Source of the DNA: Alloascoidea africana
Lineage: Eukaryota > Ascomycota > Alloascoideomycetes > Alloascoideales > Alloascoideaceae
Assembly: GCA_030581615.1 (NCBI GenBank)
Contig: JAKTTT010000062.1
Span: 62,001-126,000 of the forward strand
DNA: 64,000 bases
Direction of reading: 5' to 3'
Positions 13,188 through 22,389 of the stretch are shown in pieces (positions within the stretch are counted from its first letter, which is position 1; every line of letters starts with the position of its first letter). The position numbers and the translations under genes were made by a program. The notes beneath the pieces are model-generated. The model did not search any database. It was not told the origin of the DNA and worked only from the letters and a program-made list of their open reading frames with translations.

Positions 13188-14567
13188 TTAATACTTTGTG
13201 GACTCCACTCCAACTCTTGTATCCTCGCTAACATCGGTTGAAACAGATTTCGTGCTCATGAGTTCTACATCTGTTTCAGTATCGTCCTCACTCGTGGTCG
13301 TGGCCGTGGCCGTGACCGTGGCCGTGGCAGGGGTGCTTAAAGTGGCAGCAGGTTTCAGAGAATCCCTTACAACTGTGTCGATGCTTTTTGCAACGTATTC
13401 AACGTTATGGGTATTCAAACCGGCCATTGATATCCGGCCGTTTGCAGTGAGATAAATATGGAACTCGTTCACTAGTCTATCAACCTGTTCCTTTGACAAA
13501 CCAGTGAATGAAAACATACCAATTTGGTTTGTAATATGTTCCCATGAACCTGGAGTACGCAATTTGATGAGACCAGCTTTTAGAACTTGTCTATTTAACA
13601 AGATTCTTTGGGACATTGTTTGAAGATCATTAACCCATTGTTTGAACAATACGGGGTCATTAAGAATTGTGGAGACAACTTTAGCGCCGTAGGAAGGAGG
13701 ATTTGAAATTTCACTTCTTTGGAGAATTGCAAGTTGGGATTTGACCGCGTTGCATGTGACAGGGTCGTTTAGAACAAAATGGAGAGCACCTGCTCTTTCA
13801 CCGTAGAGACCAAAGTTCTTGGCAAAGGATTGACAAACAATTAGTTCAGTCTTTTTTTTGGAGACGAAGAATCTGATTGGCCAGGCATCATCATCCAAAT
13901 TACCGGTTGCGAAGCCTTGGTATGCGGTATCAAAGATGGGGAAAAGATGTCTTGAAGAGACAATTTCGTAAATGGTTTGCCATTGTTGTCTTGTTGGATC
14001 AACACCTGTAGGGTTGTGAGCACAGGTATGTAAAACAACGATTGAGCCTTGTGGAACGGAACTCAATTTTGCAATCATGCCTTCAAAATCGAGAGAGAGA
14101 GTTTTTGGGTTCCAATAAGGGTATTTGTCGACATCAAAGCCCACGTTTTGGAAGATTTGGTAATGGTTTGCCCAAGTGGGGTCAGACACGTAGACGGTTG
14201 GATGGCCAGTTGTGAATTTTGCGAGGAAGGCAGCGGCTAGATGGAGGGCACCAGTTCCACTAATGCTTTGTACAGTGACACGATCTGGGGGTAAAGTTTG
14301 TTCACCAAAGATGATTTTAGCAGCCGCTTTTTCAACCAAGGGTTGGAGGCCAGTGATGGGCAAGTATTCGTGGTTGTAATTATCGTCATGGGTCAGTTTA
14401 TCCTCTGCGAGCTTGACACTGGGGAGGATCCAGGGTTTACCATCATTGTCTCTGTAGGCGCCGATGCCCAGGTCGACCTTGTAAGGGTTGCTGTCCTGTT
14501 TATACTTTGCAGCGAGGCCAAAGAGGGGATCTGGGGGGGCGGCGGTGACTTGGCTGAAAAACGACAT
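13188..14567 (-). CDS. AAT2: aspartate aminotransferase, cytosolic type, with a C-terminal tail
   Basis: This PLP enzyme interconverts aspartate/2-oxoglutarate and oxaloacetate/glutamate. It starts at MSFFSQVTAAPPDPLFGL (ATG at 14567), is 459 residues long and ends before the TAA at 13188-13190. HNPTG is at 184-188 and the PLP lysine is K250 in SFAKNFGLYGERAG. The standard fold ends near residue 402 (YVAKSIDTVVRD). About 57 further residues follow, rich in Thr, Ala, Ser, Glu and Asp and partly encoded by a GTGGCC-type hexamer repeat at 13294-13329. The frame stays open upstream to 15095, but that part crosses the TATA box at 14691-14698, so I reject it. There is no mitochondrial presequence and no PTS1, hence the cytosolic assignment. 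Confidence 0.93.
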   Translation of the reverse strand: MSFFSQVTAAPPDPLFGLAAKYKQDSNPYKVDLGIGAYRDNDGKPWILPSVKLAEDKLTHDDNYNHEYLPITGLQPLVEKAAAKIIFGEQTLPPDRVTVQSISGTGALHLAAAFLAKFTTGHPTVYVSDPTWANHYQIFQNVGFDVDKYPYWNPKTLSLDFEGMIAKLSSVPQGSIVVLHTCAHNPTGVDPTRQQWQTIYEIVSSRHLFPIFDTAYQGFATGNLDDDAWPIRFFVSKKKTELIVCQSFAKNFGLYGERAGALHFVLNDPVTCNAVKSQLAILQRSEISNPPSYGAKVVSTILNDPVLFKQWVNDLQTMSQRILLNRQVLKAGLIKLRTPGSWEHITNQIGMFSFTGLSKEQVDRLVNEFHIYLTANGRISMAGLNTHNVEYVAKSIDTVVRDSLKPAATLSTPATATVTATATTTSEDDTETDVELMSTKSVSTDVSEDTRVGVESTKY

Positions 14568-14690
14568 GATTTGGGGGTGTGAAGAGATGTAGATGTAGAT
14601 GTAGATGAGAATAGATGGATGGATATATATGTAGATGGGATGGGATGGGATGGAATAGATGGGGAAACGGATTGGATGTGGAGAAGCAGC

Positions 14691-14698
14691 TTTATATA
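14691..14698 (-). promoter_or_regulatory. TATA box of AAT2
   Basis: TATATAAA on the minus strand, 124 bases before the AAT2 ATG. It fixes the start at 14567 rather than at the upstream end of the open frame. Confidence 0.7.
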
Positions 14699-15434
14699 GG
14701 GCATCTTTCTCATCGCGGGGCGCGGGATGCTCCCCGCCAGGCCCCGGGTGTTTCCGACCGGGTGCTGGACCAGCTGCTGCGGGCCTTGGGGGGCGTGCAG
14801 CCGTCCCGACCCTGGCTTTTCCGGGGCGGGCGGGCTTCCGATTGGCTGGCGCCGCGGGCAACCCCACAGGGCTGCGAATAAATCGCTCAACGCTGGCGAT
14901 GGCGGGGGCGAAGACACCAGGAGCAGAGAAGGAGCAGGAGTAGTGGGAGTGGGAGTAGCAGAGTAGGAGTAGTGGCAGCGGAGCAGAGCAGAGTAACGAG
15001 AGAACAGGCGAGCTAAGAGCTGTGGAGAGAAGAGAGCTGAGGGCTGAGGGCTCTGGAGAGACCGTTGGGCCAGACAGCCAGAGAGAGAGACACACACACA
15101 GAGACAGAAAAAGAACCCTCGCGAGATGATCCGGGCGGAAGCATTGCTTTTTGCGAGGTATGGCAGCAACTTGCGGGAGTACCCCGGATTCCAGAACAGG
15201 CGGCTTTCTTCTCCGGACAGTCCCCGGTCCGTTATCTCTGTCGGTGCTGGGGGTCTTATCTCCCGGGGCTTTGTCTCGTGTTGTGCTTTGTTCGAGGCAG
15301 TGGTCGCGATAAGCGGTCTGCGATCGCTGGGAGTGGTCTGTCTACGGAGCACACGAACACGGACACGGACACGGAGATGGAGATGGGATGGAGATGGAGA
15401 TGGAAGGTCACACGAACAGCCATAGAGGGCAACA

Positions 15435-15464
15435 ATCAGCATCAGCATCAGCATCAGCATCAGC
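15435..15464. repeat. ATCAGC hexanucleotide repeat
   Basis: Five perfect ATCAGC units in the spacer between the AAT2 promoter and the 3' end of the dehydrogenase gene. A shorter ACGAGC x3 run follows at 15521-15538. Confidence 0.85.
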
Positions 15465-15627
15465 ATCAAATTCATAACAATACAAGCAAGCACAATTCGA
15501 GAGCAAAGCGCCAGTCCAGCACGAGCACGAGCACGAGCACAACAGCAATTGCCCGACTCGGCTCGACTTGGCCCCATCTCCATCTCCATCCAGCCATTGC
15601 TCCCATTGTCTCTCTCCAGCTCCAGCT

Positions 15628-16671
15628 CTACCACGCCAGCTCGCGGCCGTCGTGGGCCAGAAACCGCCCGCCGTCGCCGGGCCCCAGCCGCCCCAGCGTG
15701 GCCACGATGGCCGCGGCCGCCTCGTCCGGGCCCACGAGCATGTCGCGCCAGTAGGCCGCTCTGTCCGCGCCGCTGTGGTGCTCCGTGCGCCGGACTCCCG
15801 CGTGGAACATGGCCGTGTCCACCATCCCCGGGTGCACCGCGGCCACCACGAAGCCCTCGCCGCCCAGCTCGGCCGCCAGCGCACGGGCCACGTAGTTCAG
15901 CGCCGCCTTGGACGCGCCGTACGCCGCGCACTGGGCCCCCACGAAGCCGCCGACCGCGCCCGCGATGCTCGTCATCAGCGCGATCTGGCGGGTCCGTTTG
16001 CGCCTCAGCAGGCCCACGACCTGCTTCACGACCGCCACCGTGCCCACGCAGTTGACCGCAAAGTGCTCTGCGAACTGCTCGCTGCTCGTGCCCAGCACGG
16101 GCTCGAAGCTGGTGCCCACCCCGGCGTTCGAAATCAGCACGTCCACGCCATTGCCATTGCCCTCACCCACGAGCCACCCGTCCACCTCGCCCACCGCCGC
16201 CCGCACGCTGTCCTCGTGCTTCACGTCCATCTCCACGACCAAGACCCGTCCCGCGTGCTTCGCCAAAATGGCCCCCAGTTCACTGCCCTTGCCCGTGTGA
16301 GCAGCTCTGTTTCGTACCGTCCCGATGACCACGTTCTCACTGTTTACTTCGCACAGGTGTTGGAAAAGCGCCAGCCCAATCCCTCGATTGACCCCTGTAA
16401 TAAAGTAAACTTTACCTTCCCCAGATTTGGGTGCACTCGTAGTTGCACTTGCACTCGCACTTGCACTTGCACTTTTACTATCAATCAACACTTTCCTAGA
16501 CCTTTTCAACTTGAGCTTGAGTCTGAACATCTTTACTACTTTCTCCCCAAAATACGCCAAACTTGTCTCAATAAATAGTCCTCTAGCCATGTATACTGAT
16601 CCAATCATACTGTCCCAATCTGAGACAATACGCCAATCCAATAGTTCAGCCTTTCTCATCCCCTCCTCCAA
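15628..16671 (-). CDS. short-chain dehydrogenase/reductase with an N-terminal extension
   Basis: A 347-aa NAD(P)-dependent oxidoreductase of the classical SDR family. KVYFITGVNRGIG near residue 88 is the TGxxxGxG cofactor motif. NAG follows in LISNAGVG. The active site shows the Ser in MTSIAG and YGASK (YxxxK). The shape is closest to C-factor-like SDRs; the substrate cannot be inferred. The N-terminal 85 residues are extra. Starting at M28 (MARGLFIETSLAYFGEKVV, then MFRLKLKLKRSRK) would give a basic amphipathic stretch like a mitochondrial presequence. A Ser-Ala repeat encoded by GCACTT x5 (16445-16474 on the plus strand) joins it to the catalytic domain. Base composition is odd: the C-terminal two thirds use mostly G/C third positions, while the first third is AT-rich like the neighbours. 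Confidence 0.85.
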   Translation of the reverse strand: MEEGMRKAELLDWRIVSDWDSMIGSVYMARGLFIETSLAYFGEKVVKMFRLKLKLKRSRKVLIDSKSASASASASATTSAPKSGEGKVYFITGVNRGIGLALFQHLCEVNSENVVIGTVRNRAAHTGKGSELGAILAKHAGRVLVVEMDVKHEDSVRAAVGEVDGWLVGEGNGNGVDVLISNAGVGTSFEPVLGTSSEQFAEHFAVNCVGTVAVVKQVVGLLRRKRTRQIALMTSIAGAVGGFVGAQCAAYGASKAALNYVARALAAELGGEGFVVAAVHPGMVDTAMFHAGVRRTEHHSGADRAAYWRDMLVGPDEAAAAIVATLGRLGPGDGGRFLAHDGRELAW

Positions 16672-17039
16672 AATCGATTATTTCAAATAATTAATCGATT
16701 TTTTTTTTTGCCATTTTGCCATTCTTTCTTCTCGAATGAACCAAAAATAATAATACTTTCATGTTTGATACTCTATATCGTCAGATGACTCCTCATCCCC
16801 TGACTGATACAAAATTATCACTTGCGTATAAAACACGTATTTTTAAATGCCTTGATAATACTCTGGTCCACTTTTTCATGTTTTACAAACTTTCCCACTA
16901 TTCCTTCCTTGTTTTCTTTTACTCTTCATTTTTTCGCATCTGGAAATGTGTACTTCTCATACCGTAGCGTATTAGTGAGACCGCTTTCTTGTATACTTCT
17001 TCCCAACATGTACTCTCCTACTGGTGAACACCCTCACAA
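16672..17039. other. divergent promoter region
   Basis: Spacer of 368 bases between the divergent starts of the dehydrogenase gene and PET117. It is T-rich, with TATATCG at 16776-16782 and many CTTCCT/TTTTC runs. No gene or clear factor site is seen. Confidence 0.5.
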
Positions 17040-17427
17040 ATGTCCAGAGCTTCGAAAATCACCCTTGGTTTGTCTACTCTTCTCGGAGTGGGCACTTTTG
17101 CTGGAGTTTACTACATGCAAGAAATCGAGAGGAATGTAAGTATATAATATACATATTGATTTTGTGTGTGTGTGTGTACATACATACTAAAACTAAAACT
17201 TATAGGCTCTTCATCAAGGTCCACTTAAAGATGCAGAAAGAATTAAAAAACGTAAAGAATCCCAACAATTGATAACAAATCCAAAATTGAGATTAAATGA
17301 ACAAGAACATGAATACCAACGTTCTTTAAGAGAACAATTCGAAAAAATACAACCGTTAAGTGGGAAAGAAGAAATTACCCATGATGAAGCTTCAAATTAT
17401 AACAACAATAATAAGAATGATCAATAG
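17040..17427 (+). CDS. PET117: cytochrome c oxidase assembly protein Pet117, one intron
   Basis: A small mitochondrial protein needed to assemble cytochrome c oxidase; in other species it links to the haem A synthase Cox15. Exons are 17040-17135 and 17206-17427. The 70-base intron (GTAAGT donor, TACTAAAAC branch region, TATAG acceptor) contains a TG dinucleotide run. The product is 105 residues: MSRASKITLGLSTLLGVGTF forms the membrane anchor and start, then YYMQEIERN joins ALHQGPLKDAERIKKRKES. The motif LHQGP(L/I)KDA plus a charged helix is the Pet117 signature. The C-terminus is Asn-rich. The longer frame at 17024-17272 reads through the intron in another phase and is not real. Confidence 0.9.
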
Positions 17428-17520
17428 TATTGATTCCTCTTCAAATTTGTAAATAGACCAAAATCCTCAAAACGCATTGTACATCTAAATCTACTTTTCT
17501 CATTGAATCTATAAAAAAAA

Positions 17521-17528
17521 GTCACGTG
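17521..17528 (+). promoter_or_regulatory. Cbf1-type E-box upstream of MMF1
   Basis: GTCACGTG, a full match to the Cbf1 consensus RTCACRTG, lies 36 bases before a Gcn4-type site and 148 bases before the MMF1 ATG. Confidence 0.5.
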
Positions 17529-17564
17529 TGTTGCAATTATCTATCTATCTATTACTCTCTGTCA

Positions 17565-17571
17565 TGACTCA
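17565..17571 (+). promoter_or_regulatory. Gcn4-type site upstream of MMF1
   Basis: TGACTCA, 105 bases before the MMF1 ATG. Combined with the preceding E-box it repeats the TRP5 promoter layout. Mmf1 supports isoleucine biosynthesis, so amino-acid control is plausible. Confidence 0.6.
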
Positions 17572-17675
17572 ATCAACTTGTCCCTTTTTCCTTTTCCCTT
17601 TTTACCTTTTATCCACTTCATCTCTAGCAAATCATTGACCGAAAACCCCAACCCCAAACAAATTGGACAAAAATA

Positions 17676-18519
17676 ATGCTATCTAGATCAATTTTGAATC
17701 AATCTCGTTATGTTTCCAGATTTGCTGGTGGTCTTGGTTTAAGATATAAATCGTCATTGACTCCAGTAAGTCCCCAACCAACCAGTCAGTTATCATCATC
17801 ATCCTGATTAAAAAACCTAATCCTCTGATATCCAAAATACTACAATTATTTTTTTAACCTTTTCCAGATCCATACAAAAAATGCTCCTCCGCCTGCTGCT
17901 TCATACTCCCAAGCGATTAAAGCCAACAGTATGATTTTTCATGCCATCCTTGTTCTTACAACCCTGACATTTAAATTTCTTGGTTTTTAGACTTTGTCTA
18001 TGTATCTGGTCAAATCCCATTAAAACCAGATGGCAGTCAAGTTGAAGGAGAATTCACAGATCGAGTCGTATGTTGGATACATTATTTCTCAAATTCCCAA
18101 ATTCCCAAATTCTAACAAATGAGATACAGACCCAAGTCATTGAAAATGTGAAAAATATCTTGGAGGCTTCGAATTCCGATATTTCAAACATCGTTAAAGG
18201 TACAGTATATATACATTGGCTTATACTGGGTGGGATTCTCACTAACCAAAACCAAAACCAAAACCAATTTTTTTTTTTTTTTTGGATCCTTAGTAAATGC
18301 TTTCCTCACGGACATGTCCAAATTTGGAGAATTCAATTCCGTCTATATCAAATACTTTACAGAACATAAACCCGCAAGATCTTGTGTCGCTGTTAAAGAA
18401 CTCCCATTGGGTGTCGATGTATGTAAAATCTGCCACCTATTCTTTTATTTTATTTTTTGTTTGCTAACAATTCATATCACCTGCAGATCGAGATCGAGGC
18501 AATCGCTGTTGAAAAATAG
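17676..18519 (+). CDS. MMF1: mitochondrial RidA/YjgF enamine deaminase, five introns
   Basis: RidA-family proteins hydrolyse reactive enamines such as 2-aminoacrylate; mitochondrial Mmf1 protects isoleucine synthesis and mtDNA. Six exons (17676-17765, 17868-17928, 17991-18067, 18130-18199, 18294-18418, 18487-18519) join in frame to 151 residues. All five donors begin GT (GTAAGT, GTATGA, GTATGT, GTACAG, GTATGT) and all acceptors end in AG; CTAAC branch sequences are visible in introns 3 and 4. The N-terminus [16 protein letters not shown] is a typical presequence. Then come [19 protein letters not shown] and [12 protein letters not shown] with the substrate-binding Arg, and the ending [10 protein letters not shown]. 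Length and ending match Mmf1. S. cerevisiae MMF1 has no introns, so the number here is high. Confidence 0.93.
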
Positions 18520-18726
18520 CACCATCATAATGTAGTCCTGATATAGAATAACAATATAAGGTATCTACTAACCAAAACACCCGTGCACCTCCCATCTTCA
18601 TTGTGATTGTGTGCTGAGCCAGGCTGGGCAATTTTGGGAACCGCTGTCCTACTCCTTCTCTTCTCTTCTCTCTTTCTTCCTTTCTGGATCTAATGCCCGC
18701 CACCTGAGAGGTCCCCAATTTTATAT

Positions 18727-21700
18727 ATGTCCTCTTCTCCTTCTTATTCCTCCATCCTGTCGTCGTCTCAGATAAACATCCCTTTGCAAAATATGCCTGC
18801 CCCGCGAGCAAAACCGTCAAATGGGTCCGGCTCTGTCTCTGGTTCTGGTTCTGGTTCTGGTTCTCGTTCAGGCTCAGGCTCAGGCTCAGGCTCTGGTGGG
18901 TCTGGTAGTGGCGACACCCATCGAGGTTATGGGTCCGCGGGAACCTCTTACGCAAACATGTTTCGAACAAGACCTCCGTTCACTATAGCCTCTGATTCCG
19001 AAAGTGAAGATGACTTGGCCCTCAACACCTCCGAACTGTTGCTCTCGAGGCACAAAAAATCCCAGGGAAAGGCCAAAAAATATAAAGACGACATTGGCAA
19101 TGACAGCAGTAGTAGCGTGCCACTTATCGATAGCCATCATCATCATCACCACTATGACACAGATTATGATAATGATGACGCCACAACATCTTTTTATTCC
19201 GCACGAGGGATTCGAAATAGTTTATCCCAATTCTTATCAAATGAAAGCTTGAAAGAGGTTTCCGGGAACGCATCATCTGTCGTCGTGTCCCTTATCGGAC
19301 AACAAGCCTCGAATATGCTGCTCCCTAACAAGGTAACAACCACGGATCCATTTTTGGATCCACCAGAACAACAAGAAACTGATGAACAAACATGTCGAGG
19401 TTTGGAAAGAATCATCTCTCCAAATGGGAAACAGGTCCCAAAATACGACTCAAATGCAATTTCAAATGCAAAATATTCACCAATCTCATTCATCCCTATA
19501 ATCCTATACCAACAGTTCAAGTTTTTTTTCAACCTTTATTTCCTGGTTGTTGCTTTATCCCAGGCAATACCCGCTCTTCGAATAGGATATCTTTCCTCTT
19601 ATATTGTACCCCTTGCATTTGTTCTAACCGTTACAATGGGTAAAGAAGCCGCAGATGATATTCAACGAAGGAGAAGAGATAAGGAATCAAATAATGAAAA
19701 ATACGAAGTTTTGGGGAAATTAAGTCCTGTTGCTTCCAAAAACTTGCGAGTTGGTGATTTGGTTAGAATCCATAAAGATCATAGAGTCCCCGCTGATATC
19801 GTCTTGTTACAATCTAGTGAAAATTCGGGTGAATCTTTCATTAGAACAGATCAATTGGATGGTGAAACCGATTGGAAATTGAGAATTGCCACCTCATTGA
19901 CCCAAAAACTTTCCACAGATGAGTTGGAAAATGTCGTTATAACGGCGTCTCCACCGGCGAAATCAATCCATTCATTCATGGGTAAAATCGATTACAATAA
20001 TTTATCAACAGGTTTAACCGTTGATAATACTCTATGGGCAAATACCGTTTTGGCATCGGGTACAGCTATAGGATGTATAATTTACACCGGTAAAGATACA
20101 AGACAGGCAATGAATACTTCTAGAGCAGGAACGAAAACTGGACTTTTGGAACTTGAAATTAACAATTTATCAAAGATTTTATGTGCCTGTGTTTTCTTAT
20201 TGAGTTTTGCACTTGTTGCATTTGAAGGATTTGGTGAAAATTGGTACGTTAACATTATGCGTTTCCTAATTCTTTTCTCAACAATTATCCCAGTAAGTTT
20301 AAGAGTGAATTTGGATTTGGGGAAAAGTGTTTATGCTTATCAAATTGAACATGATAAAACCATTCCTGAAACAATTGTAAGGACAAGTACGATTCCTGAA
20401 GACCTTGGACGAGTCGAATATCTCCTAAGTGATAAAACTGGAACATTGACACAAAACGATATGGAAATGAAAAAATTACATCTGGGAACGGTGTCCTATG
20501 GTAGTGATTCGATAGATATTGTGGAAAAGGCAATTTCAACTTGGGATACCACTGCCAGTGCCACTGGCACTGGCACTGGCACCGCCACCAGCAGTGCACC
20601 AGGACTGAGTCGAGGACGTAGAGTTCTCAACAATAGAATCAGAGACATTGTAACAACATTGGCAATATGTCATAACGTTACACCGACTTTTGATAACGGT
20701 GAATTGACATATCAAGCTGCTTCTCCCGATGAAATCGCCATTGTCAAATATACAACTGCAGTGGGGCTAAGTTTGTTTAAACGTGATCGTACCTCAATAA
20801 CGTTGATCCATGAAGCTTCACATACCTCTTTTGAATACGACATTCTCCATGTGTTTCCCTTCAATTCCGATTCCAAAAGAATGGGGATAATCATCAAGGA
20901 TAAACAAAAAGATGAGTTGTGGTTTATGCAAAAAGGTGCCGATACCGTTATGGCGGAAATTGTTCAACAGAATGATTGGCTCGATGAGGAAACAGGGAAC
21001 ATGGCACGGGAGGGTTTGAGAACGCTTGTTGTTGGAAGGAAAAAAATATCTACCCATGCCTATGAAACTTTTAACACTAAATACCACCAAGCATCTCTTT
21101 CAATGGTTGATAGGGATGCAGCAATGGCCGGCGTTGTAAACCGATATTTGGAACATGATTTGGAATTGTTGGGACTCACTGGAGTAGAGGATAGACTTCA
21201 AAAAGATGTCAAATCGAGTCTTGAACTTTTACGAAATGCTGGAATCAAAATTTGGATGTTGACGGGAGATAAAGTGGAGACTGCAAGGTGTGTAGCGATC
21301 AGCGCAAAACTCGTTAGCAGGGGTCAATACATTCATCAAATCACAAGGCAAAGGTCAAGAGAAACTGCAATGGAACAAATGGAATTGTTAAAGACACAAA
21401 CAAATTCTTGTTTATTAATTGATGGAGAATCCTTGAACACATATTTGACGCATTTCAAATCCGAATTCATCAAAATTGCAGTCCAACTACCCGGTGTAAT
21501 TGCCTGTAGATGCTCACCACAACAGAAGGCGGATGTTGCTTTACTAATCCGACATGCCACAAACAAACGGGTATGTTGTATTGGTGATGGTGGTAATGAC
21601 GTTAGCATGATTCAGGCTGCTGATGTTGGAGTTGGTATTGTTGGTAAAGAGGGGAAACAAGCTTCTTTGGCTGCAGATTTTTCAATAACCCAATTTTGTC

Positions 21701-22389
21701 ATTTGACAAAGCTTCTTGTTTGGCATGGAAGAAATTCTTATAAACGAAGTGCTAAATTGGCCCAATTTGTGATTCATCGTGGACTTATCATAACGGTTTG
21801 TCAAACGGTTTATTCCGTATCTTCCAAATATGAACCCTTGGCTTTATACCAAGGTTGGTTAATGGTGGGGTATGCAACTCTTTACACCATGGCTCCAGTT
21901 TTTTCACTTGTTACGGATAGAGATGTTAATGAGGGACTTGCAAACCTTTATCCCGAATTGTACAAAGAATTAACAGAGGGGAAATCTTTATCATATAAGA
22001 CTTTTTTCATTTGGGTGTTGATTTCTTTATATCAAGGGATTATAATCCAAGGTTTATCCCAACTTTTCACAAGTTTAAAACAGGACGAATTTACAAAATT
22101 GGTTGCTGTAAGTTTCACAGCATTATTGATAAATGAATTGGCAATGGTTGCATTGGAAATCAGTACTTGGAATTTCACAATGTTTACATCAGAATTGACA
22201 ACTTTGGCATGTTATATTGCTTCATTCCCATTTCTTGGAGAATATTTTGATTTGGAATTTGTTAAAACTGGTAAATTTTATTACAGTTGTGCAATCATAA
22301 TTGCATCCAGTCTTATACCCATTTGGATTGCAAAAGTTCTTAATCGAAGATTAAGACCTCCAAATTACGCCAAAGTTCAACAAATGTAA
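18727..22389 (+). CDS. NEO1: P4-type ATPase (phospholipid flippase) of the Neo1 class
   Basis: An aminophospholipid flippase of Golgi/endosomal membranes, 1220 residues against about 1150 in S. cerevisiae. The phosphorylation motif DKTGTLTQND begins at D569. Just before it, IIPVSLRVNLDLGK is the P4 signature in TM4. TGDKVETA and GDGGNDVSMIQAADVGVG are the later P-type motifs. The N-terminal 150 residues are low-complexity: Gly-Ser repeats encoded by GGTTCT x4 and GGCTCA x3 (18841-18888), and a six-His run. FFNLYFLVVALSQAIPALR marks the first membrane pair, as in Neo1. A second repeat, GGCACT (20566-20583), encodes a Thr-Gly stretch inside the catalytic loop. TATATAT overlaps the first ATG, so the start at 18793 (MPAPRAK) is a reasonable alternative. 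Neo1-type flippases work without a Cdc50 subunit in yeast. Confidence 0.95.
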   Translation: MSSSPSYSSILSSSQINIPLQNMPAPRAKPSNGSGSVSGSGSGSGSRSGSGSGSGSGGSGSGDTHRGYGSAGTSYANMFRTRPPFTIASDSESEDDLALNTSELLLSRHKKSQGKAKKYKDDIGNDSSSSVPLIDSHHHHHHYDTDYDNDDATTSFYSARGIRNSLSQFLSNESLKEVSGNASSVVVSLIGQQASNMLLPNKVTTTDPFLDPPEQQETDEQTCRGLERIISPNGKQVPKYDSNAISNAKYSPISFIPIILYQQFKFFFNLYFLVVALSQAIPALRIGYLSSYIVPLAFVLTVTMGKEAADDIQRRRRDKESNNEKYEVLGKLSPVASKNLRVGDLVRIHKDHRVPADIVLLQSSENSGESFIRTDQLDGETDWKLRIATSLTQKLSTDELENVVITASPPAKSIHSFMGKIDYNNLSTGLTVDNTLWANTVLASGTAIGCIIYTGKDTRQAMNTSRAGTKTGLLELEINNLSKILCACVFLLSFALVAFEGFGENWYVNIMRFLILFSTIIPVSLRVNLDLGKSVYAYQIEHDKTIPETIVRTSTIPEDLGRVEYLLSDKTGTLTQNDMEMKKLHLGTVSYGSDSIDIVEKAISTWDTTASATGTGTGTATSSAPGLSRGRRVLNNRIRDIVTTLAICHNVTPTFDNGELTYQAASPDEIAIVKYTTAVGLSLFKRDRTSITLIHEASHTSFEYDILHVFPFNSDSKRMGIIIKDKQKDELWFMQKGADTVMAEIVQQNDWLDEETGNMAREGLRTLVVGRKKISTHAYETFNTKYHQASLSMVDRDAAMAGVVNRYLEHDLELLGLTGVEDRLQKDVKSSLELLRNAGIKIWMLTGDKVETARCVAISAKLVSRGQYIHQITRQRSRETAMEQMELLKTQTNSCLLIDGESLNTYLTHFKSEFIKIAVQLPGVIACRCSPQQKADVALLIRHATNKRVCCIGDGGNDVSMIQAADVGVGIVGKEGKQASLAADFSITQFCHLTKLLVWHGRNSYKRSAKLAQFVIHRGLIITVCQTVYSVSSKYEPLALYQGWLMVGYATLYTMAPVFSLVTDRDVNEGLANLYPELYKELTEGKSLSYKTFFIWVLISLYQGIIIQGLSQLFTSLKQDEFTKLVAVSFTALLINELAMVALEISTWNFTMFTSELTTLACYIASFPFLGEYFDLEFVKTGKFYYSCAIIIASSLIPIWIAKVLNRRLRPPNYAKVQQM

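Larger units (their letters stand above)
14568..15627. other. GC-rich promoter of AAT2 with several short repeats
   Basis: GC-rich DNA (about 14705-15340) upstream of AAT2 holds many GC boxes such as GCGGGG and CCCCGG. The AAT2 leader between TATA and ATG is built of GATGTA x3 (14586-14603) and GATGG/GGGAT units. Further upstream are ATCAGC x5 (15435-15464) and ACGAGC x3 (15521-15538). Long frames in this region on both strands are low-complexity and not genes. Confidence 0.6.

Noticed and set aside
13188-15095. Aspartate aminotransferase frame extended to 635 codons
   Set aside because: The extra 176 codons translate the TATA box, GC boxes and repeat leader; enzyme homology begins at the ATG at 14567.
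15435-15538. CRISPR-like array
   Set aside because: Contiguous 6-base microsatellites without spacers, in a eukaryotic genome.
14393-15931. 512-codon minus-strand frame overlapping AAT2 and the dehydrogenase gene
   Set aside because: Low-complexity Arg/Ala/Ser translation of GC-rich and repeat DNA, in another phase of two real genes.
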